Source: Sphingopyxis sp.
Lineage (GTDB): Bacteria; Pseudomonadota; Alphaproteobacteria; Sphingomonadales; Sphingomonadaceae
Length of the DNA stretch: 64,000 nucleotides
Assembly (NCBI GenBank): GCA_017745175.1
Contig: JAGHZY010000046.1
Coordinates: 1-64,000, forward strand
Direction of reading: 5' to 3'
Under the pieces are notes generated by a model. It was not told where the DNA came from. It saw nothing but the letters and a program-made list of their open reading frames with translations, and did no database searches. Numbering within the stretch: the stretch's first letter is position 1; the number at the start of each line of letters is the position of its first letter. Shown here in pieces: positions 7,158 to 16,711 of this stretch. A program made the position numbers and the translations under genes.

Positions 7158-9436
7158 TCGTCGCGGCCTCCGATGACATTCTTCCAGATCAGGACCGGCA
7201 GCGTCGAGGCATAATCGTCGGTCCAGCGTTCGAAACCGGTGCGCGCATCGAGCGGCACCCATGCCCCGTCCGAGTAGGAATCCTTGCGCGGACGGATGCC
7301 GCCGGTCAACTGCTGCATCCGCTCCGGCGTCGCGGTAAACGCAACCCAGTTCGATCCGGTCAGGTCGCCATATTCGTCGCCGATCGGTCCCGGGTCCATA
7401 CGGATCGCACTCGTCCAGCCGCGCGCTTTCGCTTCCGCCGCGAGAACCGGTTCGAGATCGAAAAAGCGGTTCGAGATATGGATGAGCAATATGCCGTCGG
7501 GCTTCAGCGCGCGGGCATAGATACCGATCGCTTCCTTCGTCAGCAAATGGAGCGGAATCGCGTCGGACGAAAAGGCGTCGATGACGATGATGTCGAAACG
7601 CCCCGGCGGCTGCTGCGCGATCTGCAGCCGCGCGTCGCCGATGACGACCGGCGTGTCGCCGGCGCAGTCGGACAGGAAGGTGAATTTCTTCGGGTCGCGC
7701 GCGATATCGGCCATCACCGGATCGATCTCGAAAATCGTCCAGCGCTGGCCGGGCTTGCGATAGCAGGCGAGTGTCCCCGCCCCCAGCCCGACGATGCCGA
7801 TCGACGCATTCGGCCCCGCGAGCGCGTCGGCCTTGTCGAGCGTCAGCCCGACACCCGACTGGTGGCCATAATAGGTCGTGGGATCGCGCCGGTGCGCGGC
7901 GTCGGTGCGCTGGAGCCCGTGGAGCGTCGTCCCGTGCGCAAGCCGGCGCTGGTTCGATTCGGGATAGTCGGTGATCGTATAGACGCCGAAATAGCTGCGC
8001 ACGCGCGCACCGGTAAAGCTTTCCTGGATCGTGTCCCAACCGCCGACGCCGATCATCAGCAGCGCGAGCACGGGTACAAAGGCCCAGCGCCAGCCGATGA
8101 CGAGCATTCCGATGACGAAGATCGCGATGCCCCACACGGTCACCGCCTCGTCGACGCGCCCGGTCCAGACGCCGACCATATGCCACGCGCCGAAGGCCGC
8201 GATCGCGACGAGCAGCACGGCGATGGCGCGCGCGGTCCTGGTCTCGAGCCCCAGCCATTTGTCCCACGGGAAGAGCGCCGGCAACGGCAACAGCATCGCG
8301 GCGGCGAGGATCAGCAGCGGATGCTCGTACACCCAGTCGAAGATCAGCGGCGCGAACAGCGCGGCGAACAGTCCGCCGAGCACGCCGCCCGCCGACATGA
8401 TCAGGTAGAAGAGCGTCAGATGCTGCGGCGCCGGGCGCAGATGATAAAGATGGCCATGGAGCGCCGTCGCGACAACGAACAGCATCGCGAGGCTGGCGAG
8501 CGCGACCATCATCGACCCGCCGCCCGAGCTGAGCAGCCCGAGCCCCCCGACCGCGAGCAGCACGACCGGCGCGACCAGCGTGATGATCTGCGTGGGCCGC
8601 TCCATCATCGAAAAGGCGATCACGAAGCTGAGCAGGTAGAGGCCGAGCGGCAACACCCAGAGCAAGGGCATGGCCACGATGTCGGTGGTGAGATGTGTCG
8701 TCGTCGACAGCATCAGCCCCGACGGGACGGCGGCGATCAGCAGCCAGTGGAGCTGGCGGCGCAGCGTCGGGCGTGGTTCGTCGGTGACGGCGGCATGGGC
8801 TTCGGCGCCGCCGTGCCAGCGCGCCGCGGCAGCGCCCGCGACGAGCAGGACGAGCAGCGCATAACCCGCGGTCCAGCCCCAGCTTTGCGCCGCGAGCGGC
8901 AGCGTCGGTTCGACCAGCGCGGGATAGCTGATCAGGCCGGCGAAGCTGCCGAGGTTCGACGCGGCATAGAGATAATAGGGATCGCCTGCATGGGCATTGG
9001 CGGCGAACCAGCGCTGCATCAGCGGCGCCTGCGCCGAAACGACGAAAAAGACGGGGCCGATCGACGCAAGCAGGAGCAAGGGCACCCACAGCGCCTCCTG
9101 CCCCGGTCCGGGCGGCACGATCTGCGCGACTCCGATCGGCAGCCACAGTGCCGCGACGAGGAAAAGCGCGAGATGGATCGCCGCCTGCCGCCGCACGGTG
9201 AAGCGCCCGAGCCAGTGTGCATAGGCGTAGCCGCCGAGCAGCAGCGCCTGATAGACGAGCATCGCGCTGTTCCACACTGCGGGCGCGCCGCCCAGTTTGG
9301 GCAGCACCATGCGCGCGACCATCGGCTGGACGAGGAAAAGCAGGAAGCTGCCGACGAGGATCGTCAGCACGAACAGCCAGCGGCGCGGCGAGGACGAACC
9401 AATCACGCTGTCACGCACCCAGCAGCCGCGCCGCAT
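7154..9436 (-). CDS. Fused membrane transporter-like/spermidine synthase-like protein
   Basis: About 760 residues. The first two thirds contain a dozen or more hydrophobic segments. The C-terminal part is a spermidine-synthase-type Rossmann domain with GIVGLGAGTL, the acidic FEIDP, GDARL and VIDAFSSDAIP. In spermidine synthases that domain transfers aminopropyl groups; in these fusions the substrate is not known. ATG at 9436 overlaps the hemB end by 26 bases; GTG at 9418 would reduce the overlap. Confidence 0.85.
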   Translation of the reverse strand: MRRGCWVRDSVIGSSSPRRWLFVLTILVGSFLLFLVQPMVARMVLPKLGGAPAVWNSAMLVYQALLLGGYAYAHWLGRFTVRRQAAIHLALFLVAALWLPIGVAQIVPPGPGQEALWVPLLLLASIGPVFFVVSAQAPLMQRWFAANAHAGDPYYLYAASNLGSFAGLISYPALVEPTLPLAAQSWGWTAGYALLVLLVAGAAAARWHGGAEAHAAVTDEPRPTLRRQLHWLLIAAVPSGLMLSTTTHLTTDIVAMPLLWVLPLGLYLLSFVIAFSMMERPTQIITLVAPVVLLAVGGLGLLSSGGGSMMVALASLAMLFVVATALHGHLYHLRPAPQHLTLFYLIMSAGGVLGGLFAALFAPLIFDWVYEHPLLILAAAMLLPLPALFPWDKWLGLETRTARAIAVLLVAIAAFGAWHMVGVWTGRVDEAVTVWGIAIFVIGMLVIGWRWAFVPVLALLMIGVGGWDTIQESFTGARVRSYFGVYTITDYPESNQRRLAHGTTLHGLQRTDAAHRRDPTTYYGHQSGVGLTLDKADALAGPNASIGIVGLGAGTLACYRKPGQRWTIFEIDPVMADIARDPKKFTFLSDCAGDTPVVIGDARLQIAQQPPGRFDIIVIDAFSSDAIPLHLLTKEAIGIYARALKPDGILLIHISNRFFDLEPVLAAEAKARGWTSAIRMDPGPIGDEYGDLTGSNWVAFTATPERMQQLTGGIRPRKDSYSDGAWVPLDARTGFERWTDDYASTLPVLIWKNVIGGRDE

Positions 9437-10409
9437 GGAGCGCGTGATAGCTCAGAACCCCCGATGCGCCCGCGCGGCGGAAGGCGAGCAATGTTTCGAG
9501 GACGAGTGCGTCGCGGTCGCCCGCGCCGGCCGCCGCCGCGGCCTCGATCATCGCATATTCGCCCGACACCTGGTACGCGTAGACCGGCACCGCGAAATTG
9601 TCCTTCACCGCGCGCACGATGTCGAGATAGGGCAGCCCCGGTTTCACCATCACGCTGTCGGCGCCCTCGGCGAGGTCCTGCGCGACTTCGCGCAGCGCTT
9701 CCTCGCTGTTCGCGGGGTCCATCTGATAGGTCTTCTTGTCGCCCTTCAAAAGCCCGCGCGAGCCGACGGCATCGCGGAACGGGCCGTAGAAGGCCGAGGC
9801 ATATTTGGCGGCATAGCTCATGATCTGGACATGGCCGAAGCCTTCGGCCTCGAGCGCCGCGCGGATCGCTCCGACACGGCCGTCCATCATGTCGCTGGGC
9901 GCGATGATGTCGGCGCCGGCGCGCGCCTGGTTGAGCGCCTGCCCGACGAGCACCTCGACCGTCTCGTCGTTGAGCACATAACCCGTGTCGCCCAACAGCC
10001 CGTCCTGTCCGTGGCTGGTGTAGGGATCGAGCGCGACGTCGGTGAGGATGCCGATATCGTCGCCGAGCGCCTGCTTGATCGCGGCGGTGGCCCGGCACAT
10101 GAGGTTATCGGGATTGAGCGCCTCGCCGCCATCCGCGCTGCGCCGGTCGGCCTGCGTATAGGGAAACAGCGCGAGGCACGGGATGCCCGCCGCGACCGCA
10201 TCCTTCGCGCGTTCGACGAGCAGATCGACCGACCAGCGCGACACGCCGGGCAGGCTCGCGATCGGTTCTTCGGTATCCGAACCGTCGCAGACGAACAGCG
10301 GCCAGATCAGGTTTGCGGGCGAGAGGTGCGTTTCGCGCACCATCGCGCGGCTCCAGCCCGTGCGGCGGGTGCGGCGCAGGCGCAGGTCGGGGAAAGCGGC
10401 TTGGGTCAT
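9411..10409 (-). CDS. hemB: Delta-aminolevulinic acid dehydratase (porphobilinogen synthase)
   Basis: HemB condenses two 5-aminolevulinate molecules to porphobilinogen in haem synthesis. The 332-residue protein has the two Schiff-base lysines K202 (SYAAKYAS) and K256 (MVKPGLPY). The zinc-cysteine loop of animal enzymes is replaced by TDVALDPYTSHGQDG with aspartates at 124 and 128, which is the magnesium/potassium-type version. It follows the M23 peptidase gene by 60 bp on the same strand and overlaps the next gene downstream. Confidence 0.97.
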   Translation of the reverse strand: MTQAAFPDLRLRRTRRTGWSRAMVRETHLSPANLIWPLFVCDGSDTEEPIASLPGVSRWSVDLLVERAKDAVAAGIPCLALFPYTQADRRSADGGEALNPDNLMCRATAAIKQALGDDIGILTDVALDPYTSHGQDGLLGDTGYVLNDETVEVLVGQALNQARAGADIIAPSDMMDGRVGAIRAALEAEGFGHVQIMSYAAKYASAFYGPFRDAVGSRGLLKGDKKTYQMDPANSEEALREVAQDLAEGADSVMVKPGLPYLDIVRAVKDNFAVPVYAYQVSGEYAMIEAAAAAGAGDRDALVLETLLAFRRAGASGVLSYHALHAARLLGA

Positions 10410-10469
10410 GCGGGGTGCATAGCGGCGCCGGGCCGCGGGGCAAATGGATAATCCCGCTTTCGTGCGGCG

Positions 10470-12044
10470 TCAGATTCCGTCGCCGGCCCGTTTCGAGGCG
10501 ACGTCGGCGAGACTGCCGAGCTTCGGCCCCTCGATCTGCTTCGGGGCGATCGGGTTCAGCGCGGCGCCCGGTGCAATCGACGTCAGCGACCGGATGCGCG
10601 CGCGGAAGTCGGCGAGCGCCTTGCCTTCGAGCAGCGCACGGGTAACGAAGGTCACCGATGCCGGATTCACGGCACGCCCGTTACGATACAGCTCGTAATG
10701 AAGGTGCGGGCCCGTCGAGAGGCCGGTCGAACCGATATAGCCGATCACCTGTCCGCGCCCCACGCGCTGGCCGGGGCGCACCGCGATACGGCTCATATGG
10801 CCGTAACCGGTGCCGAGCCCGTTGCCATGATTGAGCTTCACATAATTGCCGAAACCGCCGTGGCGCCCGGCGATCGTCACGATGCCGTCGGTCACCGCAT
10901 AGATCGGCGCGCCATAGCCGCCGCCGAAGTCCATGCCGCTGTGCATCCGCCTGTAGCCGAGGATCGGGTGACGCCGCATGCCGAAGGTCGAGGTCACGCG
11001 GCCGTTGGTCGGGCGCGCCATGCCGCCGCGCTGTTCGCCGACCCCCGATGCCTCGAACCATTGCGTTCGCCCGTCGACATTCCATTCGAGCATCGACAGC
11101 CGGGATTTCCCGCCGCGGATCAGCCCCGCATAGAGCAGCTTGCCCGTCTCGCTCTCGCCCGTCTCTGCACGGCGATAATCGACGATGATATCGAATTCGT
11201 CGCCCGCGCGAATGTCGCTGCCGACCGAAATCTGCCGACCGATGACGCGCAGATATGACTGGATCGCCTCCGGCGGCGCACCGGCCGCGCGCGCCGATCG
11301 ATAGAGGCTGTCGCCCACCCGGCCGCGAATGCGCAGCGGCGTGGCATCGACCGCGATCGGGATACGCCGCATGACAAGCTGGCCGCCGACGCGCTCCATC
11401 TCGATCCGGAGGTCGAAGCGCGCGCGCATCGCGAGCGCCTCGACCGGGCGTGGTATGGTGCGGGCGGCGCGGCGGCCGAGAATCAGGTCGATACGCGTGC
11501 CGGGCGCGATGTCGGCGAGCGGAACGGCGCCTGCCACCTGGCTTGCGAGCGCCCGTGCCTCGCTGCTGCCGACGCCCGAGCGTTCGAGCAGCCGGGTGAA
11601 ACTGTCGCCGCTGCCGAGCGTCGCGGTGAGCTCGATCTGCGGCCGTTCGGGGGTCTGCGCCAGCGGGCGGACGGCGTCGGTCGCGGCCATGTGGCGGCCG
11701 GTGTCGCCGCCGAACGCGAGCGGCACGATCATCTGCGCGCGCGCCTCGTCGAAGTCGGCGGTATCGAGCGCCGGCGTTCCGCCTGTTTCGAGCGGCCGGA
11801 CGCCGGGAAAGGTCGCGATCGCGGTTCCGCAGAGCAGGGTTAATGTGGCAAGGCCGCGCCACCACTCGGCCGAACCGATATTGTCGCCAAGGTCGGGAAC
11901 AAGGTCGAGCGCGGCAAGGCGGTCGCGCCAGCCGGGTTGCGGCCCGGCATCGGAACCGGCGCGCCGCAGCGGGATCGCTTGCGACATCGCGAGGGCGGCG
12001 ACGTTGCCGGACATCCCCGCGACGGGTTCGTGACGCTCAAACAA
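10470..12044 (-). CDS. M23 family metallopeptidase (murein endopeptidase type)
   Basis: The 524-residue protein has a cytoplasmic N-terminus, one transmembrane anchor at about residues 62-80, a LysM/OapA-like middle region, and a C-terminal LytM domain. The zinc residues are H368 and D372 (RMHSGMDFGG) and the HxH pair H447/H449 (GPHLHYE). It therefore probably cuts peptidoglycan cross-links from the periplasmic face, or acts as an amidase activator. The chosen start is TTG at 12044, which has GGGGG seven bases upstream; ATG at 12014 lacks a usable ribosome site. Confidence 0.9.
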   Translation of the reverse strand: MFERHEPVAGMSGNVAALAMSQAIPLRRAGSDAGPQPGWRDRLAALDLVPDLGDNIGSAEWWRGLATLTLLCGTAIATFPGVRPLETGGTPALDTADFDEARAQMIVPLAFGGDTGRHMAATDAVRPLAQTPERPQIELTATLGSGDSFTRLLERSGVGSSEARALASQVAGAVPLADIAPGTRIDLILGRRAARTIPRPVEALAMRARFDLRIEMERVGGQLVMRRIPIAVDATPLRIRGRVGDSLYRSARAAGAPPEAIQSYLRVIGRQISVGSDIRAGDEFDIIVDYRRAETGESETGKLLYAGLIRGGKSRLSMLEWNVDGRTQWFEASGVGEQRGGMARPTNGRVTSTFGMRRHPILGYRRMHSGMDFGGGYGAPIYAVTDGIVTIAGRHGGFGNYVKLNHGNGLGTGYGHMSRIAVRPGQRVGRGQVIGYIGSTGLSTGPHLHYELYRNGRAVNPASVTFVTRALLEGKALADFRARIRSLTSIAPGAALNPIAPKQIEGPKLGSLADVASKRAGDGI

Positions 12045-12288
12045 ATTGCAACCCCCGCCCGGCGGATCGGGCCCTCACCCGGCCGCCGAATGATGTTTTC
12101 GAGGCCTTGTCTGTAAAGAAAGGTCGTTAAAGTCAATTTAATGGCCGATTTGCCGCGATGCATTGCGGCAGGGCGTGGCGAGGCCGGGATATCATGCAGC
12201 CCGGCAGGAAAAATCGGCCTCCATCCTGCCATGGCGCGATCCGCTGTTGCGCCGCGGGCGCACCCATGCCAGCTTGAGACCCAAGAAA

Positions 12289-15051
12289 ATGACCTCTTCC
12301 TCTTCCCAGCCGGTCAAGGCTGTCCTTGGCCCCACCAACACCGGCAAAACCCATTTGGCGGTCGAGCGCCTGGCCGCGCATTCGAGCGGCATGATCGGCT
12401 TTCCGCTGCGCCTGCTCGCGCGCGAGGTCTATGACCGCGTGGTGGCGATCAAGGGTGCGGCGCAAGTCGGCCTCGTCACCGGCGAGGAGCGGATCATGCC
12501 CCCCGACGCGCGCTATCTGCTCGGCACGATGGAAGCGCTGCCGGTGACGCGCGACGTCGCTTTCGTCGGCATCGACGAAGTCCAGCTCGGCACCGATCCC
12601 GAACGCGGCCATGTCTTCACCGACAGGCTGCTTCGCGCGCGCGGGCGCGAAGAAACGATGATTCTCGGCTCGGCCAGCATCCGCAATCTCGTCAAGGGGC
12701 TGGTGCCCGAGGCCGAGATCATCACGCGGCCGCGTTTTTCGACGCTGAGCTATGGGGGGTCGTCGAAGCTCTCGCGCCTTCCCAAACGCTCGGCGATCGT
12801 CGCCTTCTCCGCCGAGGAGGTTTATGCGATCGCCGAGATGCTCCGCCGCTTTTCGGGCGGAGCCGCGGTCGTGATGGGTGCGCTCAGCCCCAAGACGCGC
12901 AACGCCCAGGTCGCGATGTTCGAGGCGGGTGAGGTCGATTATCTGGTCGCGACCGACGCGATCGGCATGGGACTCAACCTCGACGTCCGGCATGTCGCCT
13001 TTGCGAGCCTGCAGAAATTCGACGGCCGCCGCCTGCGCCGCCTGACGGTCTCGGAAATGGCGCAGATCGCGGGCCGCGCGGGGCGCCATCAGCAGGACGG
13101 CAGTTTCGGCACCGTCGGCCTGCCGCAGGGCGGCTTCACCCCCGAAGAAATCGCCGCGATCGAGGGGCATCATTTCCCGCCGCTCTCCAGCCTGTTCTGG
13201 CGCGAGCCCAACCCGGGCTTCGGCTCGATCGATCAGCTGCTGGCGGACCTCGCCAAGCCGCCGGCCCAGCCGCAGCTGCGCGCCGCGCCCGAGGCGGTCG
13301 ACGTGGCGGTGCTCAAGCATCTCGCGGGCGACATGGAAGTGCGCGCGCGCGGCGGCGACTTCGACGCCGTGCAGCGATTGTGGGACGTGTGCGGCCTCCC
13401 CGATTTCGAGCAGCTCGGCGCCGAACATCACAGCCGCACGGTTTTCAGGCTGTGGCAGTGGCGCACGAGCGGCGACGGGATGATCGACCCCGACTGGTTC
13501 GCGCGCCGCCTGGCAAGGCTGGACGATGTCGAGGGCGACATCGACCAGCTCGCGAGCCGGATTGCGGCCGTGCGCACGCTCTGCTTCATCGCGCAGCGCG
13601 GCGACTGGATCGCGGGCGCGGCCGGATGGACCGAGCAGGCGCAGGCGCTCGAGTCGCGGCTGTCCGACGCTTTGCACGCCGCGCTGGCCCAGCGGTTCGT
13701 CGACCGGCGGCTCGCGCTGCTGCTCCGCGACGCCGGGCAACGGGGCGCCGCGCTGCCCGTTGCCGTCGGCGCCGACGGCACCGTCGCGGTCGACGGCGAG
13801 GCGATCGGCACGCTCAAGGGCTTCCAGTTCAGGGTCGACCCGGTCGCCAAGGCGAGCGACCACCGCATGTTGCTCGCCGCCGCCGAAAAGCATCTGCGCG
13901 CCGAACTCGCACGCCGCGCCACGTCGCTTGCCGAGGGCGACGACGGCGCGCTGTCGCTGGTCGCCGAACCGGGAACATCGCCGCGCCTCGCCTGGCACGG
14001 CCATGTCGTCGCGACGCTCGCGCGCGGACCGACGCTCGTCCAGCCGGCGATCCAGATCGACCCGTCGCTCCGCCGGCTCGAACCGCATCAGGTCCAGGCG
14101 ATTTCCGAGCGGCTCCAGCGCTTCGTGGCCACGCAGCTGGCGCGCCATGCCGGGCCGCTCGCCGCGATGGGCGAAGCGGCGGGCGACCTGTTCACCCCGC
14201 CGCGCGTGCGCGCGCTGCTCGCCGCGCTCACCGACACCAGCGGCACAATCGCCCGCACCGCGGTCGAGGATCAGCTCGATGCGCTGACGTCCGAGGAGCG
14301 GCCATTGCTGCGCAAGCTCGGTTTCACGATCGGCTCGCTCGATATTTTTCACCCGCTGTTGCTGAAGCCCGAAGCGGTGCGCTGGCGCGCCGCGCTGATC
14401 GCCGCGCAGCAGGGCACGCCGGTGCCGCCGCTGCCGCCGCACGGCGCGGTGCTACAAAAGAGCGGCAATCAGGCGGGGCTCTCGATCGCGGGCTTTCGCC
14501 GCTGCGCCAATGGCTGGCTGCGCATCGACATGGCCGAAAAGCTCGCTCGACAGGCCCATGCGGCGCGGATGCAGGCGGCGGCACCGCCGACATCGCCGGT
14601 CGCGGGGGGCGACGAACATCATCATGACGACCATGGCGAAGATATCCATGGTCCGCTGCCACCCGGCTTCCCGATCGACCCGGCGCTCGCAACCTCGCTC
14701 GGTCTCGATGAGGAAACACGTCGCGCATTGCTCGGCAGCTTCGGCTTCCGCAGCGTCGGCGAACCCGCGCTGCAACGTTGGCGCTGGTCGGGACTGCGCA
14801 AGGCCTCGGCAAAGCGGCCCCGCCGCAAGAAGGACCGCAAGGGCGGCGCACCGGCGCCGCGCGCCGGGGTCAATGGCGAGGTGCTGCGCCCGCCCGCCAA
14901 GCCGGCGAAGGACAAGCGCGACAAGACAGGCAAGCCGCGCTCCGAGGCCCCGCGTCCGCCGCGTCCCGATCGGCCCGAACGCCGCGGCCCCTCACCCAAC
15001 AGCCCCTTTGCCGGACTTGCCGCGCTGCTGGCCGAGGCTCGCAAGGACTGA
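12289..15051 (+). CDS. SUV3-like DEAD/DEAH-type RNA helicase
   Basis: The 920-residue protein has helicase motifs at the N-terminus: GPTNTGKT (residues 14-21), IDEVQ in place of DEAD (95-99) and AGRAGR (261-266). This set matches the SUV3/MgpS-like branch of superfamily 2. The long C-terminal half is family specific. A His/Asp-rich patch (EHHHDDHGEDIHG) lies at about residues 774-790, followed by a very basic Lys/Arg/Pro tail that could bind RNA. ATG at 12289 was chosen because the helicase domain begins right after it; an in-frame upstream start at 12163 adds a non-conserved leader. The S4-domain gene follows after six bases. Confidence 0.88.
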   Translation: MTSSSSQPVKAVLGPTNTGKTHLAVERLAAHSSGMIGFPLRLLAREVYDRVVAIKGAAQVGLVTGEERIMPPDARYLLGTMEALPVTRDVAFVGIDEVQLGTDPERGHVFTDRLLRARGREETMILGSASIRNLVKGLVPEAEIITRPRFSTLSYGGSSKLSRLPKRSAIVAFSAEEVYAIAEMLRRFSGGAAVVMGALSPKTRNAQVAMFEAGEVDYLVATDAIGMGLNLDVRHVAFASLQKFDGRRLRRLTVSEMAQIAGRAGRHQQDGSFGTVGLPQGGFTPEEIAAIEGHHFPPLSSLFWREPNPGFGSIDQLLADLAKPPAQPQLRAAPEAVDVAVLKHLAGDMEVRARGGDFDAVQRLWDVCGLPDFEQLGAEHHSRTVFRLWQWRTSGDGMIDPDWFARRLARLDDVEGDIDQLASRIAAVRTLCFIAQRGDWIAGAAGWTEQAQALESRLSDALHAALAQRFVDRRLALLLRDAGQRGAALPVAVGADGTVAVDGEAIGTLKGFQFRVDPVAKASDHRMLLAAAEKHLRAELARRATSLAEGDDGALSLVAEPGTSPRLAWHGHVVATLARGPTLVQPAIQIDPSLRRLEPHQVQAISERLQRFVATQLARHAGPLAAMGEAAGDLFTPPRVRALLAALTDTSGTIARTAVEDQLDALTSEERPLLRKLGFTIGSLDIFHPLLLKPEAVRWRAALIAAQQGTPVPPLPPHGAVLQKSGNQAGLSIAGFRRCANGWLRIDMAEKLARQAHAARMQAAAPPTSPVAGGDEHHHDDHGEDIHGPLPPGFPIDPALATSLGLDEETRRALLGSFGFRSVGEPALQRWRWSGLRKASAKRPRRKKDRKGGAPAPRAGVNGEVLRPPAKPAKDKRDKTGKPRSEAPRPPRPDRPERRGPSPNSPFAGLAALLAEARKD

Positions 15052-15057
15052 CCGCAT

Positions 15058-15357
15058 ATGGCGAGTCCCGGCGCGGCAGGAAGCATCAGGCTGGACAAGC
15101 TGCTCTGGTTCCTGCGCTTCGCCCGCTCGCGCAGCATTGCGCAGGCGATGATCGAGACCGGGCATATCCGGATCGACGGACGCCGCGTCGCGCGCTCGTC
15201 CTGCGCCGTGCACGCCGGTGCGACGCTGGTTCTGCCCGTCGGCGAACGGATCGAGGTGATCCGCCTCCTCTCGCTGCCGCTTCGCCGCGGCCCCGCGCCC
15301 GAGGCGCAGGCCTGTTATGCAAGGCTCGATCCGGAATCGCACGCCCCCTCCAGCTGA
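15058..15357 (+). CDS. S4-domain RNA-binding protein, Hsp15 (HslR)-like
   Basis: The 99-residue protein opens with an S4 fold, RLDKLLWFLRFARSRSIAQ followed by IRIDGRRV, as in HslR, which recycles stalled 50S subunits carrying peptidyl-tRNA. It starts six bases after the helicase gene, so the two are very likely co-transcribed. Its last 15 or so codons overlap a tRNA-like sequence on the opposite strand (see 15323-15368), so the C-terminal residues may be of recent origin. Confidence 0.88.
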   Translation: MASPGAAGSIRLDKLLWFLRFARSRSIAQAMIETGHIRIDGRRVARSSCAVHAGATLVLPVGERIEVIRLLSLPLRRGPAPEAQACYARLDPESHAPSS

Positions 15358-15368
15358 GCTATCGACCG
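15323..15368 (-). other. tRNA-like remnant lacking the anticodon arm
   Basis: Read on the minus strand, this stretch has TAGCTCAGCTGG, a perfect match to the tRNA D-arm (A-box) consensus. Only seven bases later it has GTGCGATTCC, one mismatch from the T-arm (B-box) consensus GTTCGATTCC. The ends GGTCGAT and ATCGAGCC could pair as a bulged acceptor stem. The anticodon and variable regions are missing, so this cannot be a working tRNA. Confidence 0.35.
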
Positions 15369-15383
15369 GCATGGAAAAGCTGT

Positions 15384-15404
15384 CATCCGAAAGCGGATGG
15401 TTTT
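15384..15404 (+). terminator. Putative terminator after the S4 gene
   Basis: CATCCG pairs with CGGATG around an AAAG loop, followed by a G and four T residues. It lies 27 bases after the S4-protein stop codon. Confidence 0.6.
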
Positions 15405-15443
15405 GCCTATCGAGTGAAAGTGATTCGCAACTGTCGCTTTGCG

Positions 15444-15472
15444 TTGACGCGTAACATTCGCGCGGCTTAGAG
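15444..15472 (+). promoter_or_regulatory. Possible housekeeping promoter for fdxA
   Basis: TTGACG is followed after 17 bases by TTAGAG, about 55 bp before the fdxA start. The -35 box is good and the -10 box is weak. Confidence 0.35.
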
Positions 15473-15528
15473 GCGGGTCCGTTGGATGTCGGACGGCAAG
15501 GGTGCCGCCGACAAAGGGAGCTGAGCCC

Positions 15529-15867
15529 ATGACCTATGTCGTCACCGATGCCTGTGTCCGGTGCAAATATATGGACTGCGTCGAGGTGTGCCCCGTCGAC
15601 TGTTTCTATGAGGGCGAGAATATGCTCGTCATCAACCCGAACGAATGCATCGACTGTGGCGTATGCGAACCCGAATGCCCCGCCGAGGCGATTCTGCCCG
15701 ATACCGAGAGCGGCCTCGAAAAATGGCTCGAGGTGAACTCGAAGTTCAGCGCGGAGTGGCCGAACATCACGGTCAAGAAGGAAACCCCCGCCGACGCCGA
15801 CGAATTCAAGGGCGTCGAGGACAAGTTCGACAAATATTTCTCGCCCGAACCGGGCGAAGGCGACTGA
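15529..15867 (+). CDS. fdxA: 7Fe ferredoxin FdxA
   Basis: The 112-residue protein resembles the Azotobacter-type 7Fe ferredoxin over its whole length. Nine cysteines lie at positions 9, 12, 17, 21, 25, 40, 43, 46 and 50, which provides ligands for a [3Fe-4S] and a [4Fe-4S] cluster. The C-terminal region [17 protein letters not shown] is also typical. It is a small cytoplasmic electron carrier; its redox partner here is not known. It is flanked by terminators, so it is probably a single-gene unit. Confidence 0.95.
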   Translation: MTYVVTDACVRCKYMDCVEVCPVDCFYEGENMLVINPNECIDCGVCEPECPAEAILPDTESGLEKWLEVNSKFSAEWPNITVKKETPADADEFKGVEDKFDKYFSPEPGEGD

Positions 15868-15889
15868 TCCGAAACCGGACAAACGGAAC

Positions 15890-15917
15890 GGGGCGGGCTT
15901 TCCCGCCCCTTCTTTTT
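15890..15917 (+). terminator. Rho-independent terminator after fdxA
   Basis: GGGGCGGG (15890-15897) pairs with CCCGCCCC (15902-15909) around a four-base CTTT loop and is followed by a T-rich tail, TTCTTTTT. Confidence 0.9.
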
Positions 15918-16019
15918 GCCCCCTTGAAAGAGCTCCGCCAGGCGACGATGTAAGACGCTGGAGGGGCCAGCCCGCCGGTCCTCGGCACGGCATCCCGATA
16001 ACACAAGGACGAAATTCCA

Positions 16020-16670
16020 ATGATCGACCCGCTCGCAGCCCTTGTTCCCGTCGTCGTCGAACAGACGAGCCGCGGCGAACGCAGCTTCGACATCTTCTCC
16101 CGCCTGCTGCGCGAACGGATCGTCTTCGTCACCGGCGAGGTCGAGGACCAGATGGCCTCGCTGATCGTTGCCCAGTTGCTGTTCCTCGAATCGGAGAATC
16201 CGAAGAAGGACATCTATATGTATATCAACTCGCCGGGCGGGGTCGTCACGGCGGGCATGGCGATCCACGACACGATGCAATATATCCGCCCGCGCGTCGG
16301 CACGGTGTGCATCGGCCAGGCGGCGTCGATGGGCAGCTTCCTGCTCGCGGCCGGCGAGCCCGGGATGCGCGTCGCGCTGACCAACGCGCGCGTCATGGTG
16401 CACCAGCCGTCGGGCGGCGCGCGCGGCATGGCGTCGGACATCGAGATCCAGGCCAAGGAAATCCTGCGCATCCGCAAGCGGATGAACGATCTCTATGTGA
16501 AATATACCGGCAAGTCGCTGAAAGAGATCGAAAAGGCGATGGACCGCGACACCTTCCTCGAAGCCGACGAGGCGAAGGAATTCGGCATCGTCGATCATGT
16601 CTACGATCGCCGCCCGGGCCTGCCCGGCGACGACGCGCCGAAGGATGTGAGCGAGGGCCCGACGCCCTGA
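16020..16670 (+). CDS. clpP: ATP-dependent Clp protease proteolytic subunit ClpP
   Basis: The 216-residue protein carries the serine-protease triad S103 (GQAASMGS), H128 (MVHQPSGG) and D177 (MDRDTF). Each is exactly six residues beyond its E. coli counterpart. It forms the tetradecameric barrel that degrades substrates unfolded by ClpX or ClpA. The DnaK-type ribosome site AAGGACGA precedes the ATG. clpX follows 169 bp downstream, the usual order. Confidence 0.97.
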   Translation: MIDPLAALVPVVVEQTSRGERSFDIFSRLLRERIVFVTGEVEDQMASLIVAQLLFLESENPKKDIYMYINSPGGVVTAGMAIHDTMQYIRPRVGTVCIGQAASMGSFLLAAGEPGMRVALTNARVMVHQPSGGARGMASDIEIQAKEILRIRKRMNDLYVKYTGKSLKEIEKAMDRDTFLEADEAKEFGIVDHVYDRRPGLPGDDAPKDVSEGPTP

Positions 16671-16711
16671 GCGACGGCCCCGGCAACACCCCGGTAACCG
16701 CGTTTCTTGAC

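Noticed and set aside
6609-9275. An 888-codon frame joining the carbonic anhydrase and an upstream Arg-rich stretch
   Set aside because: Only its last 182 codons are the anhydrase. The rest is an out-of-frame reading of the membrane/spermidine-synthase fusion.
12133-14442. A 769-codon open frame on the minus strand
   Set aside because: It is antisense to the helicase gene and lacks any recognisable domain.
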